Part shown: piece by piece, positions 24,230 through 37,930 of the stretch
Layout: every line of letters begins with the position of its first letter
How positions within the stretch are numbered: the first letter of the stretch is position 1
Source: Paragonimus westermani
Taxonomy: Eukaryota; Platyhelminthes; Trematoda; Plagiorchiida; Troglotrematidae
NCBI GenBank assembly: GCA_008508345.1
Contig: QNGE01001231.1
Coordinates: 25,571 to 89,570 of the forward strand
Direction: 5' to 3'
DNA: 64,000 nucleotides
Notes under the pieces: generated by a model
Told to the model about the DNA's origin: nothing
The model's input: only the letters and a program-made list of their open reading frames with translations
Databases searched by the model: none
Program-made: the position numbers and the translations under genes

Positions 24230-27200
24230 CCCCTCGCGGTAGGATTCAGCCATCCGTGAGGCCAACAGTGTAACAAATATATTTCTTGTGGTAAACGAAA
24301 TCTAGCATTCTTTTAAACCATCAACTCGTAGTGAAGACAGTGTAAAGTGCTCTCCAACTCGTTTTTCACTATTGTGAGTTTTATTTGAGACACAATTCAT
24401 AATTCACTCAATGATATTCCTCAGAACGTTTGCCTTGCATGCGCTAAGCTAAACTTAGAATCCCTATTCAATCAACGTTCTGTACACACTGTTGATGGCC
24501 TCTACCAACAGAAGTTGTTTAACATAAACATATTACATCTCAGTTGTAGTAGCTTCAGTCAGATGTAAGTAGTAACCACATTGAACCGATCACACTCTTT
24601 ATTCATTCCATATGTTCAATAAGTAGTCAAAAGATTTCGGAACCGATTTCTTCAAGTGATAGATTTGTAGTGTCTAAAGTTCATGGTTATATTTTGCAAT
24701 TCATTTTTGTGTATTGTTGTACATACCGTTTCGTTAACTTCATCTGTGCACTTGTTTGAAGCCATTACCATCATTTTTTGAATTTGGTTACCATCATTAA
24801 TAAACAAGTGTTACCGCGCACCGTCTCTGTCTTCTTCATTTATATGGATTTTTGGGCTGGTGAAGTAATCGCACAGTGAATTTTTTTTAGTTCCGCGTAT
24901 CTGTTGATTTACCGAAGTTGAACGTTCATCATCCCACGTCGCGTGTGGAATTATCCATCGGTCTTCATCTGAGCCTTCTCTCTGGCGATGTCCTCTCGGG
25001 TGGCGGCCTATTCACTTCCACAGACTTTGAGTTGTCACTGAGTCCTCCCATTTTTTTATTGATGCACCTTCCTTTTATTTGTATGCACACCTTTCGTACA
25101 CATCCGTTATCGTTACAACTCTCCTTTGATGTTACTATATTTTGGTCATTTTTCCAACTTGTTTGATCAAGTCACTACGGATTTCAGCGCGGTCACTAAC
25201 ACCGTAACAGACAAACAGAACTTAAGAAGATACAACTGACTCAAATGATATCGCCTTGATCTCTGTTCTAGTGCATAGTGGCTTGACTCATAACACGTGG
25301 ACATTCTGTTCAAATCTCATTCAGACTATCTTTATCCGATAAATCAATGAATCAATGATTAAACTGATCACAGTAATGAGTCGACTGTAGGATAAGTATC
25401 AACAACCCTTATTAAGATTCCGAACTCACACTCCAAATGTCACTGCCAGTGTAAACGGGTCATGTGATCGATTGCTGCCATGAAACTAATTAAACTTCGA
25501 ATTTGAATAAAGGTTGACTATCTGCTCTATTATAGCATATTATCAACCATCACATACCCATTTTCTGTATGACTGACTGTTGTGAAGAGAAGAAACAAAG
25601 ATTGAGACAAGAAGAATAATCCAAATTTTTATAGCATAAACTTCTAATTTCTTTCTGTCTGCGTGTGTTCTCATACGAATGTATGTACCGTTATTGTTGC
25701 ACTACGTTTTTGCTGCTAGGCGCCCCAACTGTCACTGATTGATGACGTCTCGTCCTCCTCCGGGTTGTCGTACAGACTAACAAGAATGATGATTCTTTTG
25801 TGAAAATTCATCAGATTTAAACTCGTACACAAACAAACTGTACAAATGACAATTGAACACGTACATTCAAATATATGCTGTGGGCTTCTGTGAGTGTTAC
25901 TTAAGAATTCACATTCTGATTCTGCGATTGACACATATACAGGGCACAAGATGTACTAATGATAGCCATCAGCGTTTTCAAGGTATACTATAAATACGAA
26001 ACATGGCTGAGTGGATCATATGCACAAGCTTTTTGGAACTACTGATCCCGTCCGGAAAGACATGAACAATGGCTACGAATGCTGAAGTACCAGCCCCATT
26101 TCTGGTCTACGTAATCGTTACCAATCCAACAATCACGTTTTCATGATAAACAAGAAACTTGGGGTTCAAAAAGAATGCATGGCTTAGAACATTCGAGGTA
26201 CTGTTATCATTTTGGGATGCTTATTAGAATATCCGATTGATGGGCTCGTAGTTTCAGATTGGATGCTAATTCGTTACGCTGATCCGTACCATAATACCAC
26301 TCTGTTATACTATTCGATTAAGTGGTCACTATAGGCAGAAGGTGCAAGACGCTTGATGTTTCGCAAGATTGACTCAGAAGTATCACTAGAGTTTGGGAGG
26401 TCAGCTCGAACAGTGTCGTTAAAATCAAGCTTGGGGTACTTGGTAAGAGAAGTAGAACACAGACATTCACAGGATTACTCAGTTTTCATCTGGTGTGGCG
26501 GCAAGGTCGTAAGCTACACACAAGAGATGGAGAATTGCACCTCCAAACTGTACACACTTGCTTCTCCGTCCAACCGCTGGACGTGGCATGAAAGAAATCC
26601 GTTAGGTGAGATGCGTCAGCTATCTCAAAATCACATACGTACAGCAATAGACTGGATGGCTAAATACATATCAATTTCAATAGACAGCTATCAGCTGATT
26701 TGATTAATCCTGAAGCAAGATTTTCGAAACTCCCAAATCCCTGCATTTTGCAGTAAACCGATGTAGTTCACTAAATGATGATATTTATTTTGTTAAAATT
26801 AGAGAAGGTTGTATCTGTATATCAGCAACTAGTAAACGCTCTACCAAATTAACGCCATGACATCCTCAAATACAGAAATGACCATTCAATCCTCGTTCAG
26901 GGATGCGATTATTCACCGGTTGTATGTATGCGATGTTCCTACCGCCACAATGGATAAACTCTGAGTAGTTGTGCCATCAACTAATTCATGATTTTCCTAC
27001 TTACTTTAAATATGTCCTTAATAGCGTTGCTTCGGTTAGTTCATGAAATAAGTTAACTTTTTCTGGGTCAGCGTTGACGATTTATGAGGGGTTATAGTGA
27101 ACCTTTCACTCGTAGTAATAACCCATTCAGTCGATAGAGCAAAACCGAGTTGTAAGATAGATCGCCATCATGAATTGGGATTCAATTATACACGAAAACC

Positions 27201-29467
27201 GTCCACTTTGTTGCAGTCAAATGTTTACTCTCAAAAACAGGCATACTGCACATCTAGTATGGCGTCTTTGTGTGTTCTGATTAACCACAATATCGATCAT
27301 CCCTTCCGACCATGATTTGTTTCAACCGACTCCTGCTTTATGGTTGATACATGTTGTATCATTGTGGTCTGACATCTACTCAGTTTACTGCCGTTTGTAA
27401 GCACTTACAAACGTCCTTTTGATTTCTGAGCTTAACACACTGTACGGTAAAACGGTTTCCTAAAAAATGAATTTTTATAAGAAGACACCTTTTTTCCAAC
27501 CAGAACTTACGACTTTTTAAGAGGCAGTTTCTCACTTTCATTGTTTAGTACTTATCCATTTGTTGTTCTGCGCTATTAACACCATTCGCTGTTCTTCTCA
27601 TAGTTGTGAAAATCCCGACGTTAGTTTTAAGAGTTTCACTCCATGCACTGATCGATACACTTATCATCCGGGATGTGTTTCTGCTGCTACCCTCTTCGGC
27701 TACAGCGCGATCATATCACTTCCAGACTCATGATATGGTGATCGTGGTGAAAATGACAAAGTTCGAAACCTTTTCAATGTGACAAGCTCTGTGCTTTCTG
27801 ACAAATATAAAGCAAAGGTCTGATTGCAGAGTTGCTGCGTTAGAAATGCCTACAGAGTTAAACAGATGTAACATGTTCTTGTGGACCTCGCCATTCGAAG
27901 AGTTTCTGAAGTTTACTAAGTCGCCTCTTTCGTTCAGCATAACGGTGCATCTAATCCTGCCATGAGCTACTGATAAAGTGATGATTGGTTTGAAGTGATC
28001 ATCACTGGTTTGTTGCACCAGGGTACTGTCACGTCGTACAACAAATGCAATCCAACAGTTCATACCACTCTCTCTAACTGCCACAGAGATAAGTACAGCG
28101 TCATATATGCCACAAAAATCGCTGCTGTCTGAGATTTCTCATTAGTGCTGAAACTCGAAGTGAGCGCCAAACACAAATTCCTGACGCCTGTAGTCTTCCA
28201 TCCGAGTTCTGATCTATTCTGGAAGAGCACTAGATCGTGACAAAGTTTGAACTGTTGTAACTAGCTTTGTGCTAACTAGCTACAATGAGCATCTTTTTCT
28301 CCAGCAGTTCTTCGTTCTTCTTCCTTCAGCCTCACGTCTCCGGCTGCATGATAGCACTTTGTCCACCTCCTTACGGTAATTCAAGAGATGCTTTATAAAC
28401 TGACAATTCGTTGTCTTCATTTGCTCATTAAAGACACTTTTGGTGGAAAGCAAATTCTCGTCATCACTTGTGGACATCCAATGATTCCACAATATTTATT
28501 TAAATAGGCTGACGTTGTTGGTCACCAGAGTGGACGTTTGCAACGGCACTATGTCACGGAAGTCGGTAATCCTTATCAAACGATGGTCACAAAATACGCA
28601 AATCGTCGGCGGCCTGTGACAAATTGCAATAGTACACAGGATGGTACAATGCACATAACTAATGTCGTCAAAGGGCAACATATAATGACGACCAGTTGTA
28701 AAGGAAAAGACGCTCAAGTGAATCCCTTCATGAGGTGCTGTCGTTTATGGTGGACACTAAGCCGATAACCAGTTACCCGGGCTTTCTAACCAGCGTGATG
28801 TGCGACCTCAGTTGATCTTTAAAACAATGATTCACTCAGCTCATCGTGAAATGGCTGTGCGTGAGTAACCAAGATGTAACCGGAGTATCACTTGTTGATC
28901 TTCTTCACTTCCATGATAATTGGTTGAACTGAGAACTGTGAAAGTGTGATTCGTTTAGGCACAGTAAACGTAAGACAATGTACGTCTCTGAACTCAGCAT
29001 TATTCTCAAGAGAAAGAGCAGGACAGATAGAAAACGTTTGCCATTTGCCAAAGGGGTATCATTTTTGACGGGCGGTATATTACATAATGAATGTAAGAGT
29101 GAGCATTTTTGAGGAGGTGACATTACCCTCAAAGTGGTTGCATACGTACGAGGAAGCGGACATCGTGTCCGTCATTTCTTCCTAAGTAAGTTTTTTTGCT
29201 AGTTATATGCACAAGTTTAACTCACAATGACACCTACAAACTAGAGCATTCTTAAGTGTTATTATGAAGAAACGATAAATTGTTACCGTTATTTTCAACA
29301 ACTCAATATTTTTATCCGATGTGAATGTGTAGAGAGTGTTGTAACGGAACTCTTGCTACACTATGGTTCTAGCCCTGCTACCGGGTTGGCCTTACTTTAG
29401 TCCCTCTGTCAGTTACCCTGCCAAAAGGAATTCAAGTCTCATACGTACTTCGATGAGGTAACCAAAT
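24230..29467. other. Interval without recognisable gene
   Basis: About 5.2 kb of AT-rich DNA. The longest frames are 118 codons (27728-28084, minus strand) and 116 codons (26353-26703, plus strand). Neither has a motif I can place, and such lengths occur by chance. No repeat shared with other parts was noticed. Confidence 0.45.
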
Positions 29468-29551
29468 TACTGATAAGTCGTGGATTTGGTTTATTTTCAA
29501 GTTGACCATCACTCACATTTGATCGCAGCGTTCGCATTCAGATAGACTTTG
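29468..29551 (-). mobile_element. SINE tail fragment
   Basis: On the minus strand this is the 3' part of the same SINE as at 44.7 kb: GCGATCAAATGTGAGTGATG, then CAACTTGAAAATAAACCAAA. The copy is cut at a single N (29552), so the rest may be missing because of the assembly and not in the genome. Confidence 0.75.
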
Positions 29552-29552
29552 N
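29552..29552. other. Single N, assembly uncertainty
   Basis: One undetermined base at the point where the SINE tail stops matching. No local duplication is seen on its two sides, unlike the N at 34453. Confidence 0.9.
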
Positions 29553-29625
29553 AAAATATCGCCTTGCAGGTTTAATGAGTTCAGTGATTTGGACATGTCT
29601 CGGAAGTCCTAATCGCGGGGTTATC

Positions 29626-29668
29626 GATTGGAGTTAACAGGCAGTAACTGTGTCTCCACTCGAGACGT
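29626..29668 (+). repeat. Short dispersed repeat shared with 44.6 kb
   Basis: The block GATTGGAGTTAACAGG, followed by a variable CAGT stretch and then CTCGAGACG, also occurs at 44574-44615. Both copies lie beside a SINE. The family is unknown and the unit may be part of a longer, more diverged repeat. Confidence 0.55.
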
Positions 29669-29699
29669 GTTTCACAGCCACTACAAAGAAGCATAAAGC

Positions 29700-32600
29700 A
29701 AATGGTTACCCACACGGCAATCTTGCAGCCTACGTGCCGATCAGTAAGCTCAACGAAGTTCAGTAATGGATTAGCGAATCTACAGTAGGTTTTTGGAAGT
29801 CTAATTATTGATTATCACAAGCTGTTTCATTGAGCTGGCACGACTAAATCGAGTCCGGAGTGTAAACGCGTTTCTGAATGTTAACTACCCTGGAGGGAAA
29901 GGTACTGGAGCAGGGTGTCCTATTCGAGTAGGGCAATGTAGAAACAAACCTATATGGAGATGATGCGGCGCCTGATTTAGTAGCGGTCACGTGGGTGACA
30001 GCGCACCAGTGTTTGTCCGTAAACGGGGATGATTCACATCGATCGCCAAATTAACGAATATCACAGGCTGTTGGTACATAAGAAATGGGAATGTTAACAC
30101 AAGTCGTTGCAGACTGTGAACCCTTGCGCTGTGTTTCAGACAATTTTTTTCACTTAAACCTTTGCAGAATTTACGTTTGTTCGTTACGTGTGAAAGTTGA
30201 TAAGCCTAACCTATTTCAGTCTGCTTGGCTGCTAGAAGTTCACGTGGAAAAATGGTTGTTCCTTAGGTTGTGAGCAGTCTGACCCTAGCACACCAACTCA
30301 TAAAAATACGTCGCTGGCCAACGACATATCCCTTTTACTAGTCGAAAATGTTAACCTAACAATTCTGATATGTATAAGTTTCACTTTACGAAGCCCAGAA
30401 TGTTTCGGTCTACAGTGGAAAGGTGCCTGGTGGGATCTCTGAAGAATCTAATACCACATCTAGATTTATGGTTTATATGCTGATGCGTTCTATTTTCACA
30501 ATCGCGTGATGACTATATCGAAATGTCGGTAGAACAGCTTATCTCTACTGGTAATTGGCAGATTCCTATACTTAGTAGATTCAATCGGCTCTTACTATGG
30601 CGCGAAATCTGAGCAACTATACTGTTGATTACTGTCTGATTAAGGTAAAGTTCTGATTCCTTTGTAGTGCCGTACTATAGAGTAGAAACTCTGCTGAAGG
30701 GTTCATCAAGTCACTGTTCACAAATGCGCACCAACCAGACTTAAAAGCCCTAAAGAATGGGGACCGGATATTTTTGCACGGTACGGACAAGTAGTCTCGT
30801 ATGGTACTGTGAACGGCACCGACAAACTCATGTTAAGATGTAGCAAGTTCCGTCTAATGATATGTGGTGATACTACGTGCTGCGTATGGTTTGTCTTTAG
30901 GGTTCAAAAACGTCTCTATATCGGCAGCTGTTTCCCCTCAAAGGACAAGTTGACCTTTTAGTCGCGGTTTGCCAGTGTAATCTGGGTGTGGCATGATATT
31001 TGCGTACGGAATTTTCCAAGATAACACAGGTTTCGAGAGGACAAGGCACCCCAATTTGAACATTTTTTAACGCACTGTTCAAGTCGATCCCGATAACGAA
31101 ACATCACGTCTTCTGTATATGAATATAACGGTGAAATAAGACATGTCGGCATAAGTGGTACGGCACAATAACTAAACCACAAAAGTGACTTATGTTATAC
31201 GAGGCCCTAAGGCAACAACACTGTCATCTGTCTTGTCGGAGTTGCTCAATGGTGCAGCGAACTTAACAGCACAGCACAGTGTGCATCAGATTCTAGTGGG
31301 AAATTGTTAGGTTCCAGTCAGTCTTCTACCAATCTGTAAATCTGTTTTGTTCATGGATGCAGCCCTTATTATTCATCATTTGATGAAAAATCATTATGCT
31401 AGCACATTCCGTTAAGCAACTATCGCATTTTTACTTTGTCCAAACGCTGAAACGTTTGCCAGCAACCAGGTGTTATCGAACGTGACCATTGGTGGCTAAA
31501 ACACCGGAGTGATGGAGCTGAGTGACTACATCTGAGATGCCTTTACATCCTCTTGCCAGCTAGTCTGGTTGTGGGTGTGTCCATATATGCCTTTGCTTTC
31601 AATTCGGGTCTACGCTGTCATGTGACTGTGGTTCACGCCCAATCTACTCGTTACAGTGCACGAGCAATCAGACTTCGTATCTGCGGGATGCAATAACATG
31701 GTTGTCAGCTACCCGACCAACCGTAAGATGGAAGTTCTATCTCGGTGTTTGCTGACGGCAAATATCATACCTAAAGGAAATAACCCACATATTTTCCTCT
31801 AATCCCGCTGATTGAAAATCTACGATCAACCATGTCTGGATTACCTTCCGGCATGTACCCACAACACGGGTTTAAGTCTCCCTCCTATGTGATACTGATG
31901 CGACCCAGATAGGTAGGACAGCTGTGTACCACTTCGCCGGTGGTCATTCGGGTCTTCGGTGACTCGTTAGATCATTCGAATATCGAAAGCATTGGCGATT
32001 TAATGACTCGATCTTCGTCACTGTGATCCACTGGTAGCGTTCCAGTTCAGGTTTCCAGCTAACAGGATGTGCAACACTGGACTATTCGTGATACGACTGC
32101 TTGTCCGACTCATGATGATTAAACTTGAGATCACAGATATGTCTGATGTGATAGATTATCTCATGTGGAACCTGCGTTTTGACAGTTTCCACCGGGGATG
32201 CTGATCCTGTTGGGAAAGGCGCGACCACCACATGAACTAGCAGCTCGTCATTTTCCAATAAGACGTTACATATGATAATGTTACAAAACTAAACTATTCA
32301 TTTCGCCTGGTAATAGTTATGTAGATTGAGCTTTCAGAGAAATAGCAAGACTTTTGGAATCACCTTGAACCAGCAGGTTTTCATAACCACTACAGCTGAT
32401 CACCTCGACGATTGATCTGGCCGCTCTTTCAAGTAATGTCTTCAACATCAAAAGCCAGGCCCAGCTCGGATGGTTACTCGCTGGGGAGTGAAACGAAGTG
32501 GTTCAGTTGGGTGAACTTGATAATCAGTGGGAATGTGCTGAGTTGTGGACCATCAACCTCCATAGTATGTGTCACAGGGCATCATGCAAAATACTGCGAT

Positions 32601-33684
32601 CCTGCAGACAAGACGACGAGATACATCAGGTCGATTGTCGTCCGCACGAGGTGATCAGTTCTGTCACTTAACAGACACAATTGATAATACGGTTGTAGGT
32701 CAGGCATTGTGATTAGTATACTGTTAGTATTTTTGTTACTATCAAAAGTTGGTGAATTTTGTGGGAAGCACATTGAAGTGCTTGAAGGAATGTGCATTGG
32801 TGACGTAAAGCACTTGACTAAATTAGGGTATTTTAGCTGACAGTCAGCATATTACTGAAGCATACGTTCACAGCTACGCTAAGTGTTGATTTGTATGATC
32901 AGAACAGGGTTTTCTAACTTAACCCAGTTTGCATAAAACGGCAACATTTTAATCCTCCACAAATAAGAAACAGATACACAATCAGATCAACTAGGGGGAT
33001 AACTTTATTCGATCGAAACCCAATCAGATGGTTAATAAATTTTTCAATCAATAGTCTACAAATAATAGGGTTTCTGTAAAATCAAGCTACTTACGCGCAT
33101 TACATGAAAAGAATGACGCAGTATAACTCCGTAACTGTTCACCACTTTCTCTTAGACGTTTTCATATTTACTGAAGGAGTAAATGTAACACCTCATTTTC
33201 TTTATCAGGTTTTGAGTGATGCGTTACTGTTATGTCATATATTCTTTATCACGGGATTGTGCCTCATCAAGCTATTTGGGCGATCTTGCAGATGCGATAA
33301 AGCTGCTTGCAAACAGATCAGTTTCACACGGATCAAACCCCGGTTCTCAATGTCTGAAATCCAGACCAACTAAATGAACAGAATGTAAACTGTTGAAAGT
33401 ATGTCACCGAGCAGAATCGAAAATGGACGCAAAACATTGATACAGTATGAGACACAGTCAGAAGTACTAGTGTTTGATTTTCCTTTTTTTTCTCAATTTG
33501 AAAGAATGAATTGCAAAATTATCTCAGAAAGCCGGTTTTTTCTCATCCACATACTTTCTGGTGACACAAAACCTGTTGTTCCCCAACTCCGCATAGTTGT
33601 GTGATAAACTTGATAGTCAGATGACCGCGAATGCGTAATATCCGCCAAACATCCGTCTATCATTATACACTAACAATACGGTTG
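29700..33684. other. Interval without recognisable gene
   Basis: About 4 kb with only short open frames (maximum about 89 codons, 33104-33373). A frame at 32412-32654 and its complement were looked at for RT motifs without success. Nothing can be assigned. Confidence 0.45.
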
Positions 33685-33970
33685 GAGGCAACCGGTTCGG
33701 ATTGGCCTTTCCCAATGACCGAAGCCAAAGGACGCATGCGCTTAACCATCACCAGAGGCGGCTTGCTCCGCACCACTTGTGGTTCCACTCACACACCAGG
33801 TGTGTGAATGAGGTCTTTGTGTCCAGCCGGTCAATGCTGGTTAGCCAGTTGATAGGCCAGCTCGAAGTTGAAACCCCTATCTCTCGAGAAATAAACAGGG
33901 AGAGACTTCAACGGGAAGATCTGCACTGGGAAGAAGAATATAACGCAAGGAACATTCCATTATAGTGTTA
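33685..33970 (+). repeat. Rep-B dispersed repeat, copy 1
   Basis: Contains CCGAAGCCAAAGGACGCATG, a block on GCACCACTTGTGGT, and ATCTCTCGAGAAATAAACAG with AGAGACTTCAACG. The same series occurs at 50.2-50.6 kb, where it reads TCACAGTGATTGAAGCCAAA, GCACCGCTTGTGGTC and TCTCGTGAACAAAGAAAG. An 87-codon frame covers the copy but is not conserved in the second copy, so it is probably non-coding. Confidence 0.7.
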
Positions 33971-34354
33971 GTGCACTCTAGAGAGGATATGGAGTAAAAT
34001 CATGATGCAAGGTCGAACTGGAAGAAAACAGACAAACCATTCACCGTACAATACACCAACAATGCTAAAGAAAAGGAAAGGTAGAAGGCCACAGAAATCC
34101 AGGTTACTGAAAAAACAGGAGCGAGTGAGTTCCAAACGACGGCAGTCATTGGTTGATGTGAACGAGAAAAAAAGGATATAACCTACTTGCCCCTAACGTA
34201 CTCATTATCTCTTGGCCGACGATGTACTATGAGTATGTTGATGGCCAACGAATCTCAAACGCCAGTGCATTCGTGGCTGCACACATCGCAATGTCATACA
34301 GTCATGTCACCACTATCTATGGCACCGACAGTTCTGTTGCCCACCGCACACTTC

Positions 34355-34517
34355 ACGGTTGGCGGCATCCAATTCGGATTAGCCTGTCACAGTGACCGAA
34401 GCCAAAGGACGCCTGCGCTTAGCCATCACACACACACACATCAGTGAGCAATNACAGTGACCGAAGCCAAAGGACGCCTGCGCTTAGCCATCACACACAC
34501 ACACATCAGTGAGCAAT
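34355..34517 (+). repeat. Rep-B fragment with exact 64-bp duplication around an N
   Basis: GGTTGGCGGCATCCAATTCG leads into GACCGAAGCCAAAGGACGCC and a (CA)7 stretch. The 64 bases 34389-34452 are repeated exactly at 34454-34517, with only an N at 34453 between them, including the same number of CA units. This is the signature of two overlapping contig ends joined without merging, so the true genome probably has a single copy. Confidence 0.85.
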
Positions 34518-37500
34518 ACACAGCACACACGAAACGGCCATTCTTCCACCACGAGGGCTAGGAGAGTCGTATACGGTAGTACCTCTATAAAGTCCGTCTG
34601 AACAAAAGTAGATTCCTATGAAGACCACATTTATTATTTTCTGAAATGTTCACTACTGGAAGAGACAAGACTGTTTCCCTGTAAAATGATCGTCCAATAC
34701 ATCGAAAGCGAACGTACTGACCGTATTTCGTCGTCTTGACAGCGACTGTCCGAAAGTGACACATCCACCGATCTAGCGCGAATGAGAAGCGACATTCGAA
34801 AGGACGCCGACAGTAGATGAGACAAGGCGTCATAGGGTATTGACAATAAGTGAGGGAAGAATGATATTCGGCTCTGCTGATCCACAGACAGCTACACGCA
34901 CGTGGCAGAAATAATGAATCAACTGATCGAGCTTTATCATCACAGCTTGTTTTGGAAAGCATGGTGTTGATGCAACAAACACTGCAGCAGTAGTTGCAGA
35001 AGAACGACAGTCTCAGTTCGACGTGGATCAATATGTCAAGCATATTTTGCCTACTCATGAAAATTATGTCTTAATAAGTTCCCGTTTGGATCATGCGTTT
35101 AAGTACTCCTCAACCAGGCGGAAACATCATGATCCACGAAAATGGACAGTAAGAGAAGTCCGGAATAAGGGGCGGTAATAAGGACAACATGCTCTCTGAA
35201 ATACTGAAGTAATCAAAGAGATCGATAAAGTTTTATCATTCAATATGTCGACGGGCTCCGCACTACTTCAAGGACCTTCTTCATTAGTCGGCAGTTTTCG
35301 AGGAAGCAAGCTTGAAGACATGAAAGTGGTATATCGACAAATTAGTGTGATTTTTTTGACGTAATAAGATGTTAGATTCCATTTCATAACTGATATAGAT
35401 CACCGCCGAACAATGATTGCATCTTATTTCTGTGAAGTGGATTACTGTAGGAATAAACAAACTTGGACAGTATTCTACAAATTCCGAACTGTCAATTCAA
35501 CGTACCATTAAAGACAGCTTAGCGACATTACTTAAGTCCATGTGCCGGCGGGCATAACACCCTTGAGTTTACATTACCAATGTGGTCGAGTTCAGAGGAA
35601 GTAACCTGTGATTGACTAAACGGTCAATTACTTGTCAACCGAAAGGCCTAATGCAGAAGGTTACCGATATATAGGATGCCCCAGAACACTAGAAACATGC
35701 GAGCTGAGTTCAGTTCATACTGCAAGAAAACCATGAGTGCGTAAAAAGCCTGTTAACACAAACTAAAGAGGACAATAGATCAGTATGTTTATCAAAAGCT
35801 AATGCAAATTAATTACGAACGCACAAGATTGTGTTGACTATTCCATCACCTCATCAACACTTGAAATCAAAACGCAAACAACGCTTTAACGACTAACCAT
35901 TTATTCCGCACCGAAGAATTGGAGGAACAGCTGTGTTGTTACGGTCTTTGCTCGTCATTAGACCAATCGGACTACTGGCAGTAACTTTAAACAAAATTCT
36001 TAACGCACGTACATCACCACGTAGCCATAACAACTGCTTGTTAAAATATAACCGTCATCTCTTTCTAACTATGTACGCTAGAAATGCAATTCCTGATTCA
36101 TTCGATGTTTTGATCACCACGGTTCCGGTTGAATGCTACTGGTTGATGGAGTAAACCGTATTCGAACAAGGTAAGTGGCGGAATGTACAATGTCTTGAAC
36201 ACGGACGGTTTGTTCGCTTCTCATGGGTTACTACAGTGAATCCGATAAAATCTGCATAAAACGGACAGAGCCACATCCGCAAAAATGACGTACGGTTTTG
36301 TACGTTGAAGGACACGGGTTTTAATTACGTGAGGAGGTTTCATCTCGTTGACTGAGGTGCCCACCTAGCGCGTACCATTGTTTAAATCTTGGAATCTGCT
36401 TGGAAAAAACAGTATAGCAGGAAGCTAACAATCCCATTGCACAGGGGCTTCCGTTGGCTCTACGTCCCTTTCTGGCTAAGGATGAAAGAATATTATTTAT
36501 GACTGATTCGATCACAAGTAACAATAGCGTTTTCTAATAAATTTCGTCCTTTTTGCAAGCGACTAGTCTCAGTGACCAGCAGCGAACTAATTAACAGTGT
36601 TCGGTCTCACCAACATCAGGCACATTGAGAAACAAACCTACGATATGTAAATAGGTGACATGACGGTAATCTGTAAGCTGGTACTTTAGGCAACGGGGCT
36701 ACACTCAACAGGATCATAAGTCATGTGTTACTTCCCTTGATTGCTACAGGTTTCCTTCTCCTGGACGGAGTAAATACAATTGGAGGTGAAAGAGTTTTGG
36801 AAATTTATTCCGGATCACACTGCTCACCGGTTACGCTAATGCCCTCTGTTCTTCGTTCCATGCTGATCACGGGGTTAATTTTTATTCCACGCACTAGGTT
36901 ATGCATCTGTCACAGTGGACAGCGTTAAGCGTTTTGATGTTAATTGGCTACGAGAACCAATGTTTCCAGTTATCAGCTAGCGTCTAAGAGCGGAACATCG
37001 TGACGATCACGGTAGCTTATGTAGTCTGAATGACACCAAGAGCTCTTCTATCCTCCAGCACGTTTGCACTATTGGGGTATTTATTAACAAAGCACAATCA
37101 CCCAGGTTGCTTACTAAAAAACAGGGTGTTCCTGGAAAACTGGTTAATGAGCCTCCTCATTTGCTGTGTTTCTGGGTTTACTGGTTCGGAGGACAAGTGC
37201 CCTTCGGATTGATAAACCGTTAACCTGATAGATGACTAAGATTAATAGGCCGAAACTGAACAACTTCTGTCCCTCACGCTCGGATACGGTTGTTTTTTGT
37301 CTTTTCTAAAATTTAGCCTCCTGGTCCATGCTACTTTACTCTACTGTCGTAAGTATCAAACACCAGGAGGCACGACTACAAAAATTCGTCGTTACTTATG
37401 TTTTTGACTCAAAAATGCAACTCGAACTGGGTGTGAAGCATTCAGTCCTACTTCGTGAACTCCCCTTACCTCTAGGCTAACTTTGGAAAGTCAGTGAGCC

Positions 37501-37765
37501 TACACAAAATCGGTTTGACTCAGTCAGCCATTGTATGTATTCGTACGACGTTTCCTCCAATAATAACTTCCTCATTTGCCTCCTTATCATCAGCGCCAAA
37601 AACATGATTCATGCTATTTTCTAATGGTTCGTGAAACAGAACTACTTCTTCGGGTCGCTTAGAACTCGCCGACGGCCTATCATTTCACATGTCCATTTGG
37701 CGTAGTACAAAAATTCGTGGAACTACACTCCCAATCAGTTCACCATAACCATCGCCTGAATTTTC
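34518..37765. other. Interval without recognisable gene
   Basis: About 3.2 kb. It holds a 157-codon minus-strand frame (34585-35058), cysteine-rich near its start (FFCNYCCSVCC), the longest unexplained frame of the window. No family was recognised, no repeat support exists, and with this base composition one such frame in 64 kb is near chance expectation. Other frames are shorter than 75 codons. Confidence 0.4.
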
Positions 37766-37930
37766 GAATATAGACCAACCTATTTTTAGTAGTTAGGTCT
37801 CTTCCATTTCCCTTTTCTCTCCTGTCCTTCCGTACAGAATTTGGTTTCTTCTTCATGGTTGTCTAGCAATTAAGCATCAGTGTGAGCCACTGATGTATTA
37901 TTGTCTATGATGACGATGATGTTGTTGATG
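37766..37930 (+). repeat. Rep-A copy, 3' part
   Basis: Starts near TTTTCGAATATAGACCAACC and continues through TAGTTAGGTCTCTTCC and CTTCATGGTTGTCTAGCAAT to CACTGATGTATTATTG and a degenerate ATGATGACGATGATG tail. It is more diverged than the copies in the inverted arms. The 5' half of the family is absent. Confidence 0.75.
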
